Below, piece after piece: positions 41,424 to 52,409 of a stretch of 64,000 nucleotides of DNA. The notes beneath the pieces are model-generated. The model was not told where the DNA came from, ran no database searches, and worked only from the letters and a program-made list of their open reading frames with translations. Source of the stretch: Bremerella cremea (GTDB lineage Bacteria; Planctomycetota; Planctomycetia; Pirellulales; Pirellulaceae); contig NZ_QPEX01000044.1 in the NCBI RefSeq assembly GCF_003335505.1, forward strand, positions 62,001 through 126,000, given 5' to 3'. Both the position numbers and the translations under genes were made by a program. Numbering within the stretch: the first letter of the stretch is position 1; each line of letters begins with the position of its first letter.

Positions 41424-44400
41424 TTAACCTTCCAGATCGGACTCGACATCCCAGTCGGCGAACAAGTCGTCGACGTTGGTGGAATCGTCTTCAGTGCTAA
41501 ACGATCGGACGTCTTCAACTGCATCGGCAACCAGCAGGGCACTATCTTCACCCATGAAGTCAGCAACCGCCGAATCGATGTCGTCCATCTGTTGCTGGAC
41601 TTCCGTTGAGGAAGAAGTGGTGACGCGGATACCGTTGCGAACCAGTTCGTCGAAAACAGCCGGGACGATCATCGACTGGTAGCCAGTGCGGCCACTTACC
41701 GTTTCGACATCGACGACCTTGTCGTAGACAAAGCTGATCGGGGCTTCGGTTACGCTTGCTACCGGAGCGTTATCGACGATCATACTGCTTGCCATCTGAG
41801 CATGCAGGGCTTCCGTGTGCAGGGCAGCCGTTCCGCTGGCAACCGTGCTTTCGCTGCTCGCCGAAGCGTAAGCCGTTAGCAAAATTTGAACGTCTAGGTC
41901 CGAGATCGTCTTGCGAACGCCTGGATCCAAGGTGTCGTTCATCACGTCGCCAGGATTCTCGGTTTCGTCCAAGTGGAAACCATAGTCATCCAAGGTTGCA
42001 ACGAAGTCTGCTCCCATGAAGACCTTGCCACCGTTGTAGTCGGTAACAATATTGTCGGCGAAACCACTGTAGTGGGCCATGAAGCCGTACAAGTGACCAA
42101 GTTCGTGCAAGATCACCGTGTACAGGTCGTACTGGCCTTCAGCCGGTCCGCCGGCCAGATCAGACGACCATCCTAAACCGGCACCATCGTCATCGAGGGT
42201 CAGAATACCGTAAGAAGGCAGGCCATTTTCGTCGACGGCTACCAGTTGAGCTTCACCCAACTGAGCATCGCCGTAGTCGGTAACAACCAGCTTCACATCG
42301 ATTGGCTCTTCCAAGCCCAGCGAAGTTTGCCAGTCGGTCAGGGCTTGGTTGAAGACGTCTTCGACGGAATTTGGACCGTCGAGTTCAATCTTGCGACCAA
42401 CCCACGACTGAGTGAAGGTTTCGGGATAGACGAGGCTGGCAGCTTGATCTTTCCCCTTACCAAAGTTTTGGGCAAAGTAGCTGAAGTCGGACAAGCCAAC
42501 CGAGCCGTTGTTATCGAAGTCTAACGCGGCCACCAGGGCATCGTTGCTGTGAAGCGACGACTTACCGAAAGCTTGAACGAACTGAGAGAAGTCCGCCAAG
42601 CCGATTCGACCATCGTTGTTCACGTCGAAGGCAACACCCCAGACATCAACATCAGCCACATCGGTCGAGACTTCAGTCATCCCAACGCCGGTGAGCCCCA
42701 GCGAAACGTTCTCGGCAACCAAGCCAAGCGATTCACTGTGATAGTCGTCTAAGGTAACGTCGACCCCATTGGTCGGCAGCGACTCGAGCTTGACACGTCC
42801 GAGCAGAACGAAGGCTCCCTTGCCTAGGGTGCTCGATTCCGAGGCACTTCCCAGTCCCACGATCTTGCCGTTGGCCGTATCGATGGTCCCGGTTTGGTTG
42901 AGGCCCATCGAAGGAGCGTACTCGATAGCCGTGGCGGTGAACAAATCGGAGTTATACGCCAGGTCGAGCGATCCACCGTAAACGCCCAAAGCGTCTGCCG
43001 TGTTGCCCCAAACTTCTACCCACAGCGTGTCCCATTCGGAGGCCCACTGGGCGTCCTGAGGCAGTTCCGAGACTTGGCCATTGGTGTCTAGCTGAGTGCG
43101 GCTCTTGTTGACCGTGACAAACACGCCAGAACCATCTTCCAGAGGCTGATTGTCTTGTTTGAAGACCGAACCACTGAGGTTTGCCCCACCGTTGATCTCG
43201 GCCACAATCGTGGCGTTGAGCAGCAGGTTGAGGTCTCGGGTGATTTGCCCCTGAACCGGCAAGACTTCGTCCAGCAAGATACGCTTTAGGTCAAGCGTCA
43301 GGGTAAAGCCACCCACGCCATCGCCTACCAGCATCGAATTTTCAGCACCGCGGCTAACAACCGATTTGCTTGCCAACGAATGTCGTACCGACTGATTCAC
43401 ACCGAAGGAATCAATGAAGACATTGATGTCGGCGAAGCCTGAGCCATATTCTAGGTCAATCCCTTGCGAATTAAACGTCGCTCCACCGCTCGAAGCGTTG
43501 CCGGTCAAGTTGATGACCTGAGAACTGGAAGTTCGCAGGATGGTCTCACGAATAGCAACCTTGGTGGTGCTGGAACTATCGCTAGTAACCACGCCAAAGT
43601 TAGCCGGGTCTGGATTAGCCGAATCAGGATTGCCACCAGCCGTATTCGGCTCACCAGGGGAATAGGAACCAGAGTCAGCAAAGATCAGTTCGCTGCCAAT
43701 GATCTCCATGGAGGTTGGATTAGCAGCGTCCCCAGTAAAGATGACAAACAACTTCCCGCTAACGCTAGTCGTTTCACCCCCTAGCGACTGGGCGGCGATC
43801 GAGTTGCCATCGATCGTGCTGCCGTTGGTTCCCACCAGCAACGAGGCCAAGCTGTCTCCGGAAGAAATCGTAAACGTCGTGGCATCGACAATCTCGACAC
43901 CCGGCGATTCGATGTTCGCCTGAGCTGCGATGACATCTTGCTGAATATCGCTATGACGCGGTACAGGATCGCCCTGAGCTGGAGCCGGGCTCACTTCGTT
44001 GGCATCAGCCGCATTCGGCACGATCGAAGTGTTTGCGTCAGAGTAGTCGATCGACAACAGATCGTTGACCGTCATTCCTGAAGTGCTCACACCGTCCCGA
44101 GCGGTCAAAGTGACATAGCCCAAGCGGACGTATTCACCTTTGTTACCATCGGAGGCAACACCGCTTGGCAGCTCATCGAAGCCAAAGAAAGCACTAAAGT
44201 TCGTGATTTGCCCGGTTGTGTTATCGACGGTGATTGGCTCGGAGCTGCCTCCACCCAATTTCAGGGGAGCAGCCACATTGTCTGCCGATGTCGTTAATAG
44301 GGTCGAATTGAAGAGCAGGGCCAGGTTGACGATCGAGAACCCTTCGATATACGAATTGCCTGGGGTGACGTCGTCTTGACCGACTAATGTCGTTCCCCAG

Positions 44401-47400
44401 ATTTCAACCGTGAAGGTTTGACCGTCGGCGATTCGATTAATTGCCCCTGGGAGTTGACCTTCGCTAATGCCAGCGAAGGCCTGACTCGAATCGGTTGGGC
44501 TGGAAACCGGAATCAGCTTGAAGTCGACGGCCTTTTGGTTGGTTACCGAAACGCCCACTTCCAGCGGAGCATCTGCGGTAAGCATGCCGCTGGCTGTTTC
44601 CTGGGCAACCAACTGAATGGTAAACGGTGCCCGGTTCTGAGCGACACCGTAGTGGACAAACACGATCGTCAGTTCGTCGGTCGCGTTGTCGTAGTTGATG
44701 CTGCTGACGTAGTCCAACGCTTCGATAGCGGCCTTATTGGCGATCGACAGCGTCAGAGCATCTCCTTCCGGATCGGTAAATTGACCGCGGAAGTTGTACG
44801 TTGCATTGCTGTAAACCTTGGTGTAGTAGTCATCGCCAACCGTCCCGATTTCAGTTGCGGTCAGATTGCTTTCATCAACAACCGGCAAGTCGAACGCGGC
44901 ACCGGTTAAGACAGGCGCTTCGTTGACGTCGCCAATGTTGATGGTGAACGTCTTGGTATCGGAAAGCAGGTTCGAGCCTGGTGTTGGACCACCGTTGTCA
45001 GTGACTTGAACTTGCAGCGTGTAAGACGAGTTGGTTTCGAAGTCGATCTGGGAAGCATCGGCAACGGTGATGTTGCCCCCAGCGTCGATTGCGAAGACAC
45101 CTTGGCCAGTACCACCGGTGATTTGATAGCTGAGCGTAGTGTCGTCCGCGTCGGGGTCGGTTGCGGTGACAGTCCCTACCGCAGCTCCGTTGGCGGTGTC
45201 CTCATTGATACCGAATTCCAGCGTGCCGTTGGTGATCGTCGGTGCTTCGTTCAGGTCGTTCAGCGTAACCGTAACCAGCATGTCGGTTTCGTTGGCCGCT
45301 TCATCAATGGCGGTCACCGTAAAGCTGAGCGTGGAGTTCGCTTCATAATTCAAAGCAGCTGCATTAGCGATGATGATTTCGCCAGTCGTTGCGTTGATTG
45401 CGAAGGTCCCACTTGGGTCATTAATCGCGTAGGTAACGTTTTCACCATCCGGGTCGGTCGCAGATACGGTTTGTACTACGGTCGAGCTGGCAGCCGTATT
45501 CTCATCGAGTGAGAAGTCGTAGCTGGCTTGGTCGAAGACAGCCGGTGGGTTCTTGAAGACACGAATCGTCAACACGAAACCACTGCTGAAACCAAGATCG
45601 GTATTCGAGTCGAGTTCGCCGTCGCTGTAGTCGAACACCAACTCGAAGGTCATTTCATCTTCGGTGAAATCGACTTGCTTAATGCTGGTGATGCTGCCGT
45701 CGCTGGCCAGGGCGAAGTATTCTTCACCTGAAGCTCCTGTGGTTCGCTGCGAGTAGGTGATCGTGTCACCTTCTGGATCGGCTACCGTCAGCACTTCGGA
45801 AATATTTCCGAGGTCAGTCAGATCGTCCGAATCGGCACCGTCGACAAAGCGGTAGCGAACGTCGAAGCTATCGGTTGGCGAAACGTAGATCGGCAGTTCG
45901 TCCTGAGGAACAATGTCGATGTTGAGGTTACCGCTAACACTGCTGTTGCTTTCGCCACTACCATCGTTGGCAGTGATGGTCAGGGTGACGCTATCTGGAT
46001 CGATTCCTTCTGCGTTGAGCAACGTTGGATCGAGAACGGTAATGATCCCGGTGTTCGGGTCGATGGTGAACGCACCAGAAATATCCGTGCTGGTCCCAGT
46101 AACCACGGCGGAATCGAGCGTGTAAGTCAGCGTATCGCCCAGGTCGGCATCGGCAAACGCGGTGCTGGCATCGAAGACCACCGTGCCAGCTTCCGTACCG
46201 AACGAGACACTAGGATCCTTAGCAACGTATTCGTCGAGCGACAAAGTACCAGGATCGGTGAAAGTCGGCGTGTCGTTGCGATCAGCAACGGTGATTTCGA
46301 GGGTCTGAGTAGAGAAACCACCCAAAGCGTCGGTTACCACCAAGTCAATGGTGAAAGTGCCGTTGGATGCACCGTGCTGATTGACGTAGTTGAAGTTCAG
46401 GTTCGTCGGATCAGCGACGACAACCGTCCAGTTGCCATTTACTTCGGCGACCGAGAAGAGGGCGGCCAAGGCGGTGTCTGGATTTGCGACACTCGGGGCT
46501 ACTGAGAAGACCAGAGGATTGTCACCTTCCAGGTCCGTGGCAGTCAGCACAAGCGTATCGTCGATCGGATCGCCAGAGTTCAGGACCACGTCGTCCACCA
46601 GGTTCTCGTCCACGCTAACGGTGGTACCAGGGGCAGGCGAAGTGAATTCCGGTGGCGAGTTTTCGACGACCTTGAAGGTTATGCTAATGGTCTTCGAGTC
46701 GATGCCGTCCGACACCAAGACGTTGTTAAGAACGATTTCCAATTCACCCTCAGTCAGATCACCCGCCGTAACGGCTTGGTCCAAAATCAGGTTGCCAGCG
46801 GAATCGATATGGAAGAACGCGTTGCCACTACTGTCGGTGTAGGTCAGCGTTTGCATTTCCGGATCGACCAAGCCGACCACTTTAACGGTGTTGCCAACTT
46901 CACCAGCTTCGTCTACCAAAGTCCAGCGAACCAAACCCAAGTTGAGCGTATCGCCTGGGACGGTTGGCAATTCGTTGACGTTGGTCAAATCGATGGTGAC
47001 CGTGGTGGTCGTCGTCTTTTGCGTACCGACTTCTCCGGCACCATCACCGTCCAAGTTGTCGGTCACGGTGACGTTCAGCGTGAAGCTGTTGGTGGTACTT
47101 TCAAAGTCGAAGACCGAGTTATCCTTGACGGTAATTTCGCCCGTCGTTGGATCGATTTGGAAGTAGTTGGCTCCGGTTCCGCCACTGATGCCGTAAGTGA
47201 GATCGCCTGCCGAGCTATCATCGGCATCGACGTCGGTAGCTGCTACCGTACCAACCGAATCATCGATGGCGGCGTCTTCGGGCAGCGTGAACGAGATTGG
47301 CTCGCCCACGAATTCAGGCGCTTCGTTCGCGTCCAGAATATTGATAGTGACGCTAGTAGTCTTAGTAACCGCAGCACCCACTTCGCCCGCTCCGTCGCCA

Positions 47401-50027
47401 TCGAGGTTATCGGTTACGGTGACATTCAGCGTGTAAGAAGTGGTGGTCTCGAAGTCGAGCGTTGAGGCACCCAAGGCGGTAATGGTGATTTCACCGGTCG
47501 TTGGGTCAATGGCGAACAGGCCATCGCCCGTTCCTCCCGTAGCCAAGCCGAAGGTCAAATCGCCAGCCGTCGAATCGTCGGCGTCGACGTCCGTAGCACT
47601 GATCGTTCCTACGACCCCATTTTCGCCGGCGTCTTCAGCAACGCTGAGCGTGATCGGTTCACCTACGAATTCAGGATCTTCATTGACGTCGATCAGGTTG
47701 ATGGTGATGGTCTTGGTGACCGTGTTCACCTGGCCAACTTCACCGCCGCTGAGCGAATCGGTAAGGGTGACGTCCAAGGTGTAGCTATTGGTGGTTTCAA
47801 AATCGAGAACCGCCCCACTGGCAACCGTGATCGCCCCTGTGGCCGAGTCGATTGCGAACAATCCATCGCCACTTCCACCGCTAATGCCGTAGGTCAGCGA
47901 GGTGTCGTCCGCATCGACGTCCGAACCAGTCACTGTGCCGACGCTGGTGGAAGCCGCCGAGTTTTCCTCGACACTGAAGGTGTACGTTTGCTGATCGAAG
48001 GTCGGCTCTTCGTTCACGTCGTTCAGGTTGATGGTCACCGTTTGAGTGGTAGCCAAGCCTTCGCCGCCAGCACCGTCACCATAGCTGTCGGTAACTTGAA
48101 TAGTGAGCGTGAAGGACGTTTTGTCTTCGTAGTTCAGCTTGGTGCTATCGCCAACCGTGATCACTCCGGTAGAAGCGTTGATCACGAACGCACCTTCGTA
48201 GCCCGAATCAATCCCGGTAATCGCGTAGCTCAGCACGTCACCGGTATCGTTACCGCTGGCCGAAACGTTACCAACCGTCGTGCCATTGGCACTGTTTTCA
48301 TCGACCGAGAAGAGCTGACCAGCATCAATCGATGGAGCCGTGTTGCGGTACACAACGAAGACAGCCGAGCTTTGGTTGCCAGCGGCATCGGTCGCCCGGA
48401 AAGTGAAGTTATTGATATCGAAGTCGAGATCAACATTGTCAGACAAGGTGAAGCTGAAGTTCCCTGAAGCGTCGGCAGTTGTCGTCGCAATCACAGCCGA
48501 GTTCAAGTCGAGCAGTTCAACAATCGCATTTGCTTCAGACGTACCGGTGAACGTTGCCTGGCTTTGATCGGTCAGGTTCGGGTTCGTCGTGGCGTTGCCC
48601 AGCGTCAAGTTGGTGAACGACGCAGGATTGATCGTGTCGATCGTGATGATCAAGCCGGTCGAGATTGAACTCACGTTCCCAGCCGCATCGGTCGATGTGG
48701 CAGTGATCGTGTGGTTGCCTTCTGCCAAACCAACGGTTGGGGTGATGGTTGCCACGCCAGATTCATTGGCGACAACCGTTCCCAATACGCCGGCACTGCT
48801 GGAACTGAAGGTCACTCGCGTGCCAGCTTCCGCCGTCACTGAAATCGTGGGGGTGGTATCGTTGGTGATATTGTCGGTATTAGAGGTACCGGAATCGCTT
48901 TCGGCAGCCAGATCGACACCAGTCGGAGCATTCGGAGCTGTCGTGTCGAACTGGAAGACCAACGAGAACGGCGTGATGCTGGTGTTGCCCAGTTCATCTT
49001 CGGTCTCGATCGTCAGGGTATGCGAACCACTATCAACAACCGAAGATCCGAGAAGAGCATCCAGATCGGCAATGCTCAGTCCGAAGGTGATTTCGTTGTC
49101 GCCAACGGTAATCGCGTTAATGCTGGGAGCAGCGGCCAGATCGATCGAGGTTGCTTTCCCGTCGATCTTGACGATCGCCTTGGTGATCTTGCTGAAGTCG
49201 GTGATGGTACCAACGATAGCACTGTTGTCGCCATTGCCATCAATGTCGTTGGTGATGTTGTCGGTGGCAGAGATACCGGTGTCGACGGCGACCTTGGCCG
49301 TTGCAACCGGTGCTTCGTTGTCGCCAATTAAATCGAGTACGACCCCAGGCTGCCCCATGGCCGATTCCATATAGCTGAGCTCGAATCCTTCCACGATCCC
49401 GTTGAAGTTAGCATCGAAACCAGGATCGTACTGCGGCTGATTGAAGTCGATGCCCCAGACCGTTTGGAAGTAAGCAGCCGTGTTGTGGTTGCCTGCTCCT
49501 CGTGCTTGCAACTCGGCGGCAACCGCTTCGTAGTATTCCTGTTCCGTTACCATCTGGTCCGCATCGGTCGAACCAAATTGCATGATCTCTGCGATGAAAC
49601 CACCGGATCCAGAACCACCTACTTGGATGGTAAAGTTATCCCCCCCGTTCACTTGAAACAGGATGTAGCTGTCGCTCGTCCCCTCGATGTCCCCCATGGC
49701 CTGCAACAGCGGTACATGGTTGGCTGGATTCGTGCGATCGGTGTCTTGAATAAAGACCAACGGCACGTCGGGGTTCAGGTTTCCACTAGTTCCCTTGATC
49801 CGCAAGGCCACAATCGAGCTGCCAGAGGCAGCATCGACTTCCAATTGGAGGTCACGGGTTTCTCCCGGTGAGCCAATCTCCAGATTGTCGACAAAGTCGA
49901 GGGTATTCGCGGCGAGCAGATCGCGGATTTCCAAAGATTCCAACCGCATAGCTCGATTGTCGCGGACGGAATTTCGCGACTTCTTAGGAGCGATCAGATT
50001 TTTACGAACGGATTTGATGTTCTTCAT
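41424..50027 (-). CDS. Giant cell-surface protein: LEPR-XLL-like start, Ig-like, cadherin, cohesin-like, dockerin and metzincin domains
   Basis: 2867 residues from ATG 50027 (TTG 50039 and GTG 50036 are alternatives). The N-terminus has a basic stretch and M-R-L-E-S-L-E-I-R-D-L-L-A-A, a planctomycete LEPR-XLL-like signal. About 250-560: Ig-like repeats. About 565-1700: many cadherin-type repeats, each with D-E-N or E-D start, D-x-D-A-D-D and a L-D-F-E-T-T strand. About 1865-1990 and 2330-2450: cohesin-like beta-sandwiches (T-F-T-V-E-I-W-G and W-D-T-L-W-V-E-V-W-G). About 2460-2530: dockerin pair D-V-N-N-D-G-R-I-G-L-A-D-F and D-F-D-N-N-G-S-V-G-L-S-D-F. At about 2641 the zinc motif H-E-L-G-H-L-Y-G-F-M-A-H, then V-M-N-D-T as a likely Met-turn. 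The third His is one residue later than in normal metzincins, so activity is uncertain. It is probably secreted; it may be calcium-stabilised. Confidence 0.88.
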   Translation of the reverse strand: MKNIKSVRKNLIAPKKSRNSVRDNRAMRLESLEIRDLLAANTLDFVDNLEIGSPGETRDLQLEVDAASGSSIVALRIKGTSGNLNPDVPLVFIQDTDRTNPANHVPLLQAMGDIEGTSDSYILFQVNGGDNFTIQVGGSGSGGFIAEIMQFGSTDADQMVTEQEYYEAVAAELQARGAGNHNTAAYFQTVWGIDFNQPQYDPGFDANFNGIVEGFELSYMESAMGQPGVVLDLIGDNEAPVATAKVAVDTGISATDNITNDIDGNGDNSAIVGTITDFSKITKAIVKIDGKATSIDLAAAPSINAITVGDNEITFGLSIADLDALLGSSVVDSGSHTLTIETEDELGNTSITPFSLVFQFDTTAPNAPTGVDLAAESDSGTSNTDNITNDTTPTISVTAEAGTRVTFSSSSAGVLGTVVANESGVATITPTVGLAEGNHTITATSTDAAGNVSSISTGLIITIDTINPASFTNLTLGNATTNPNLTDQSQATFTGTSEANAIVELLDLNSAVIATTTADASGNFSFTLSDNVDLDFDINNFTFRATDAAGNQSSAVFVVYRNTAPSIDAGQLFSVDENSANGTTVGNVSASGNDTGDVLSYAITGIDSGYEGAFVINASTGVITVGDSTKLNYEDKTSFTLTIQVTDSYGDGAGGEGLATTQTVTINLNDVNEEPTFDQQTYTFSVEENSAASTSVGTVTGSDVDADDTSLTYGISGGSGDGLFAIDSATGAITVASGAVLDFETTNSYTLDVTLTDSLSGGEVGQVNTVTKTITINLIDVNEDPEFVGEPITLSVAEDAGENGVVGTISATDVDADDSTAGDLTFGLATGGTGDGLFAIDPTTGEITITALGASTLDFETTTSYTLNVTVTDNLDGDGAGEVGAAVTKTTSVTINILDANEAPEFVGEPISFTLPEDAAIDDSVGTVAATDVDADDSSAGDLTYGISGGTGANYFQIDPTTGEITVKDNSVFDFESTTNSFTLNVTVTDNLDGDGAGEVGTQKTTTTTVTIDLTNVNELPTVPGDTLNLGLVRWTLVDEAGEVGNTVKVVGLVDPEMQTLTYTDSSGNAFFHIDSAGNLILDQAVTAGDLTEGELEIVLNNVLVSDGIDSKTISITFKVVENSPPEFTSPAPGTTVSVDENLVDDVVLNSGDPIDDTLVLTATDLEGDNPLVFSVAPSVANPDTALAALFSVAEVNGNWTVVVADPTNLNFNYVNQHGASNGTFTIDLVVTDALGGFSTQTLEITVADRNDTPTFTDPGTLSLDEYVAKDPSVSFGTEAGTVVFDASTAFADADLGDTLTYTLDSAVVTGTSTDISGAFTIDPNTGIITVLDPTLLNAEGIDPDSVTLTITANDGSGESNSSVSGNLNIDIVPQDELPIYVSPTDSFDVRYRFVDGADSDDLTDLGNISEVLTVADPEGDTITYSQRTTGASGEEYFALASDGSITSIKQVDFTEDEMTFELVFDYSDGELDSNTDLGFSSGFVLTIRVFKNPPAVFDQASYDFSLDENTAASSTVVQTVSATDPDGENVTYAINDPSGTFAINATTGEIIIANAAALNYEANSTLSFTVTAIDEAANETDMLVTVTLNDLNEAPTITNGTLEFGINEDTANGAAVGTVTATDPDADDTTLSYQITGGTGQGVFAIDAGGNITVADASQIDFETNSSYTLQVQVTDNGGPTPGSNLLSDTKTFTINIGDVNEAPVLTGAAFDLPVVDESNLTATEIGTVGDDYYTKVYSNATYNFRGQFTDPEGDALTLSIANKAAIEALDYVSSINYDNATDELTIVFVHYGVAQNRAPFTIQLVAQETASGMLTADAPLEVGVSVTNQKAVDFKLIPVSSPTDSSQAFAGISEGQLPGAINRIADGQTFTVEIWGTTLVGQDDVTPGNSYIEGFSIVNLALLFNSTLLTTSADNVAAPLKLGGGSSEPITVDNTTGQITNFSAFFGFDELPSGVASDGNKGEYVRLGYVTLTARDGVSTSGMTVNDLLSIDYSDANTSIVPNAADANEVSPAPAQGDPVPRHSDIQQDVIAAQANIESPGVEIVDATTFTISSGDSLASLLVGTNGSTIDGNSIAAQSLGGETTSVSGKLFVIFTGDAANPTSMEIIGSELIFADSGSYSPGEPNTAGGNPDSANPDPANFGVVTSDSSSTTKVAIRETILRTSSSQVINLTGNASSGGATFNSQGIDLEYGSGFADINVFIDSFGVNQSVRHSLASKSVVSRGAENSMLVGDGVGGFTLTLDLKRILLDEVLPVQGQITRDLNLLLNATIVAEINGGANLSGSVFKQDNQPLEDGSGVFVTVNKSRTQLDTNGQVSELPQDAQWASEWDTLWVEVWGNTADALGVYGGSLDLAYNSDLFTATAIEYAPSMGLNQTGTIDTANGKIVGLGSASESSTLGKGAFVLLGRVKLESLPTNGVDVTLDDYHSESLGLVAENVSLGLTGVGMTEVSTDVADVDVWGVAFDVNNDGRIGLADFSQFVQAFGKSSLHSNDALVAALDFDNNGSVGLSDFSYFAQNFGKGKDQAASLVYPETFTQSWVGRKIELDGPNSVEDVFNQALTDWQTSLGLEEPIDVKLVVTDYGDAQLGEAQLVAVDENGLPSYGILTLDDDGAGLGWSSDLAGGPAEGQYDLYTVILHELGHLYGFMAHYSGFADNIVTDYNGGKVFMGADFVATLDDYGFHLDETENPGDVMNDTLDPGVRKTISDLDVQILLTAYASASSESTVASGTAALHTEALHAQMASSMIVDNAPVASVTEAPISFVYDKVVDVETVSGRTGYQSMIVPAVFDELVRNGIRVTTSSSTEVQQQMDDIDSAVADFMGEDSALLVADAVEDVRSFSTEDDSTNVDDLFADWDVESDLEG

Positions 50028-50843
50028 GCTTTGCACCAACGGCCAGTCTATGTTCCCGGGGAATGGTCGGTTTGCAGTTCAGTCAGGGGAGCGAGATTGA
50101 TGAGACTAGGTAAACGAGGAGAGCCCAGTCCTTTGACTCGAATAATTCTGAACAGATACTCCACCTGGGTTAGAGAGGAGTTCCTGTTTCAGGTAGTTCC
50201 ATTAAAATCAGGGGTTGCGGCAAATTCAACGAATTACTAGAGCCTTCGTTACCTATTCTCGCCATTTTACCCAAGTGTCGCGGAAATTTTAAGCTAACCC
50301 ATATATTCGCAACGCTTTAAGTGCTCGCCGATCTCACAGAAATACACCGTAAACGACTACTATCAAAGCACTTACGAAACACCCTCTTAAAACAGCCAAA
50401 TTTTGCCGCTCTAAGCCCCCCACTAGAAAAAAAGGGCTGGTTCTATCAAACGTGCTGGTTATGGGTGCAGAAATTCTGGCGTCACACCGCAAATGCTCGG
50501 TGATCCGCAAGGTTAACCTCGCCCATTTAGAGTATCTGGTTCCCCAAAGACTCCCTAAATAGCAAACTCGCCAGATAGCAGTTTGGACGCTTAACGTCAA
50601 AATAGAGAAGCACGGCAATCTATTCCGATTCTATTGTGCTAAACCTAGTGATATCCGTCACTTCCGTCAAACTTTTAGCAGCTCGGAAACCGAATCCAAT
50701 ACGGAAAACGTGATTGTTCGTGGGAATGCGACCAGCAGGTCAAGTCCTCGCGAACAGTTACTACCGACACTAAATCAAACGTTGTACTTACCTTGCTGTG
50801 ATCTCTCTTGCGGAGATTGGCTCGAGTACAAGGAATGGGACTT
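50028..50843. other. Long divergent promoter region between the giant gene and porin genes
   Basis: 816 bases, AT-rich toward 50280-50700. It must carry both promoters. I see one weak stem near 50414-50438 (AGCCC/GGGCT) and no other structure. Short frames lack protein character. Confidence 0.4.
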
Positions 50844-52229
50844 ATGCTCCGTCGACTGACGACTGCAACCTTGGCGATAAGCGGCCTTCTAGCAAGCTTC
50901 ACTACGACCTTGCTAAATGCCCAAGACTTGGTTCGTGAAGCTCCGACTGCGTCAACCTGGTTAACGGATCAGGATCAATACCCAGCGCTGAATCAGGATC
51001 CATACTACACGTCCTTTAGTGACGAAGCCGCAGAAGCGGTTGAGATCCAGATGGCAAATTGCGATTCCTGCGAGACCGGAGCATCTGGCTCAGGCTCTTG
51101 TTTTGGCAAATGCGGTAAAGGGAGCTGGTTTTTCGACGGTTGGCTCGATCAAGGCTATACGGCAAACGCCGACCATCCTGCTAGCAATTTCAACGGACCG
51201 CTTGGCTTCAATGATCGGGCCGATGACTATCAGATGAACCAACTGTATCTCTCGTTCGGCAAGAATGTTGCTGACGATAGCTGCGGCTGGGACTATGGTT
51301 TCCGCACCGACGTGCTGTATGGCTCGGATTACTTCTTTCTGGAATCCAACGGCTTGGAACGTCACGACAACGGAACCCGACACTGGAACGGGACCGGCCC
51401 ACGCCAGAACAACTCCCGAGCACTTTACGGCTTAGCACTTCCCCAAGCTTACGGAGAAGTTTTCGTTCCGGTTGGCTCTGGGCTGAAAGTAAAGATGGGG
51501 CACTTCTACTCCATCATGGGGTACGAGTCGGCGATGGCTCCGGAGAACTTCTTCTATTCGCACAGCTATACCTATGTTTATGGCAACCCTAAGACGAACA
51601 CTGGTTTCCTCACGACTTATAGTCCAACCACTTGTTTGACGCTGCAAGCGGGCATGACCAACGGCTGGGATAACTTCGACAATATCAACGGATCCTATGG
51701 CTTTACGTTTGGTGCCCAATGGAAGAACGACGTTTCCAGCTTGTCGTATGCCATGCACAACGGCAACGAAGACCCTAATGGGGATCAAAATCGATATAGC
51801 CACACGATCGTCTACACCCGCAAGATGGGATCGCGTTGGAACTACACGTTCGAGCATGACTTTGGCGTTCAGCAGGATGCGTTCCTCGACAGTTCGTTCA
51901 TGAACGCGAATGCCTACTATTACAGCATCACCAATTACCTGTATTACCAATGGTCGAACGAACTCTCGTTCGGTGGCCGCTTCGAGTGGTTCTGCGACGA
52001 AGATAACTGGCGAATTCAACAAGCACCGGTCCAATTACTTTTCACCGGTCGTAACTACTACGACATCACGCTGGGTGCCAACTGGCGGCCAAGCAAGAAT
52101 GTGCTGATTCGCCCGGAAGTACGCTACGACTGGTCCGATCTCAACCCGCTGGGCACGACCGGCGTGTATGACGACTTCACTAAGGACGACATGTACACGT
52201 TTGCCCTGGACGTGGTGTTCTCCTTCTAA
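50844..52229 (+). CDS. BBP2-type outer-membrane beta-barrel protein, first of a tandem pair
   Basis: 461 residues from ATG 50844 (AAGGA 9 bases before). Signal peptide about 1-26 ending L-N-A-Q. A cysteine-rich stretch follows: C-D-S-C, then C-F-G-K-C-G-K-G. The rest is an even series of beta strands ending on aromatic residues (G-Y-T-A-N-A-D, Y-E-S-A-M-A-P-E-N-F-F, F-T-F-G-A-Q-W, L-G-A-N-W-R-P-S) with a final F-S-F, as in BBP2/OmpL-like porins. A conserved central motif G-H-F-Y-S-I-M-G-Y-E-S matches the paralogue. It likely forms a pore; cargo unknown. The short Cys-rich segment may bind metal or form a disulfide plug. Confidence 0.78.
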   Translation: MLRRLTTATLAISGLLASFTTTLLNAQDLVREAPTASTWLTDQDQYPALNQDPYYTSFSDEAAEAVEIQMANCDSCETGASGSGSCFGKCGKGSWFFDGWLDQGYTANADHPASNFNGPLGFNDRADDYQMNQLYLSFGKNVADDSCGWDYGFRTDVLYGSDYFFLESNGLERHDNGTRHWNGTGPRQNNSRALYGLALPQAYGEVFVPVGSGLKVKMGHFYSIMGYESAMAPENFFYSHSYTYVYGNPKTNTGFLTTYSPTTCLTLQAGMTNGWDNFDNINGSYGFTFGAQWKNDVSSLSYAMHNGNEDPNGDQNRYSHTIVYTRKMGSRWNYTFEHDFGVQQDAFLDSSFMNANAYYYSITNYLYYQWSNELSFGGRFEWFCDEDNWRIQQAPVQLLFTGRNYYDITLGANWRPSKNVLIRPEVRYDWSDLNPLGTTGVYDDFTKDDMYTFALDVVFSF

Positions 52230-52261
52230 GCTCGCCTCTGGTTCCTGCTGCCACTGCCATC

Positions 52262-52292
52262 ATTCCGCCGCTATCAGACAAAACGGCGGAAT
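52262..52292 (+). terminator. Stem-loop between the tandem porin genes
   Basis: ATTCCGCCG (52262-52270) pairs with CGGCGGAAT (52284-52292) in a 9-bp stem with a 13-base loop, 32 bases after the first porin stop. It lacks a T-run. The second porin may have its own promoter. Confidence 0.5.
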
Positions 52293-52409
52293 CGCGCAAA
52301 TCGGACTAATTGGATCAATCTATCCAGTTTGAATGACCGATACGATTCATACGATTTAAAGAATCGCCCCCCAGGGTTTGCGCGGAACAGCAACCGGCAG
52401 TAAGAAATC

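Noticed and set aside
44900..48400. Repeating DNA pattern that could be taken for a CRISPR array or satellite
   Set aside because: The repeats are about 300 bases, diverged and in frame; they are cadherin domains of one gene.
48589..49374. Open frames of 100-260 codons on the plus strand across 41424-50027
   Set aside because: These are shadows of the giant gene's Val/Ser/Thr-rich repeats.
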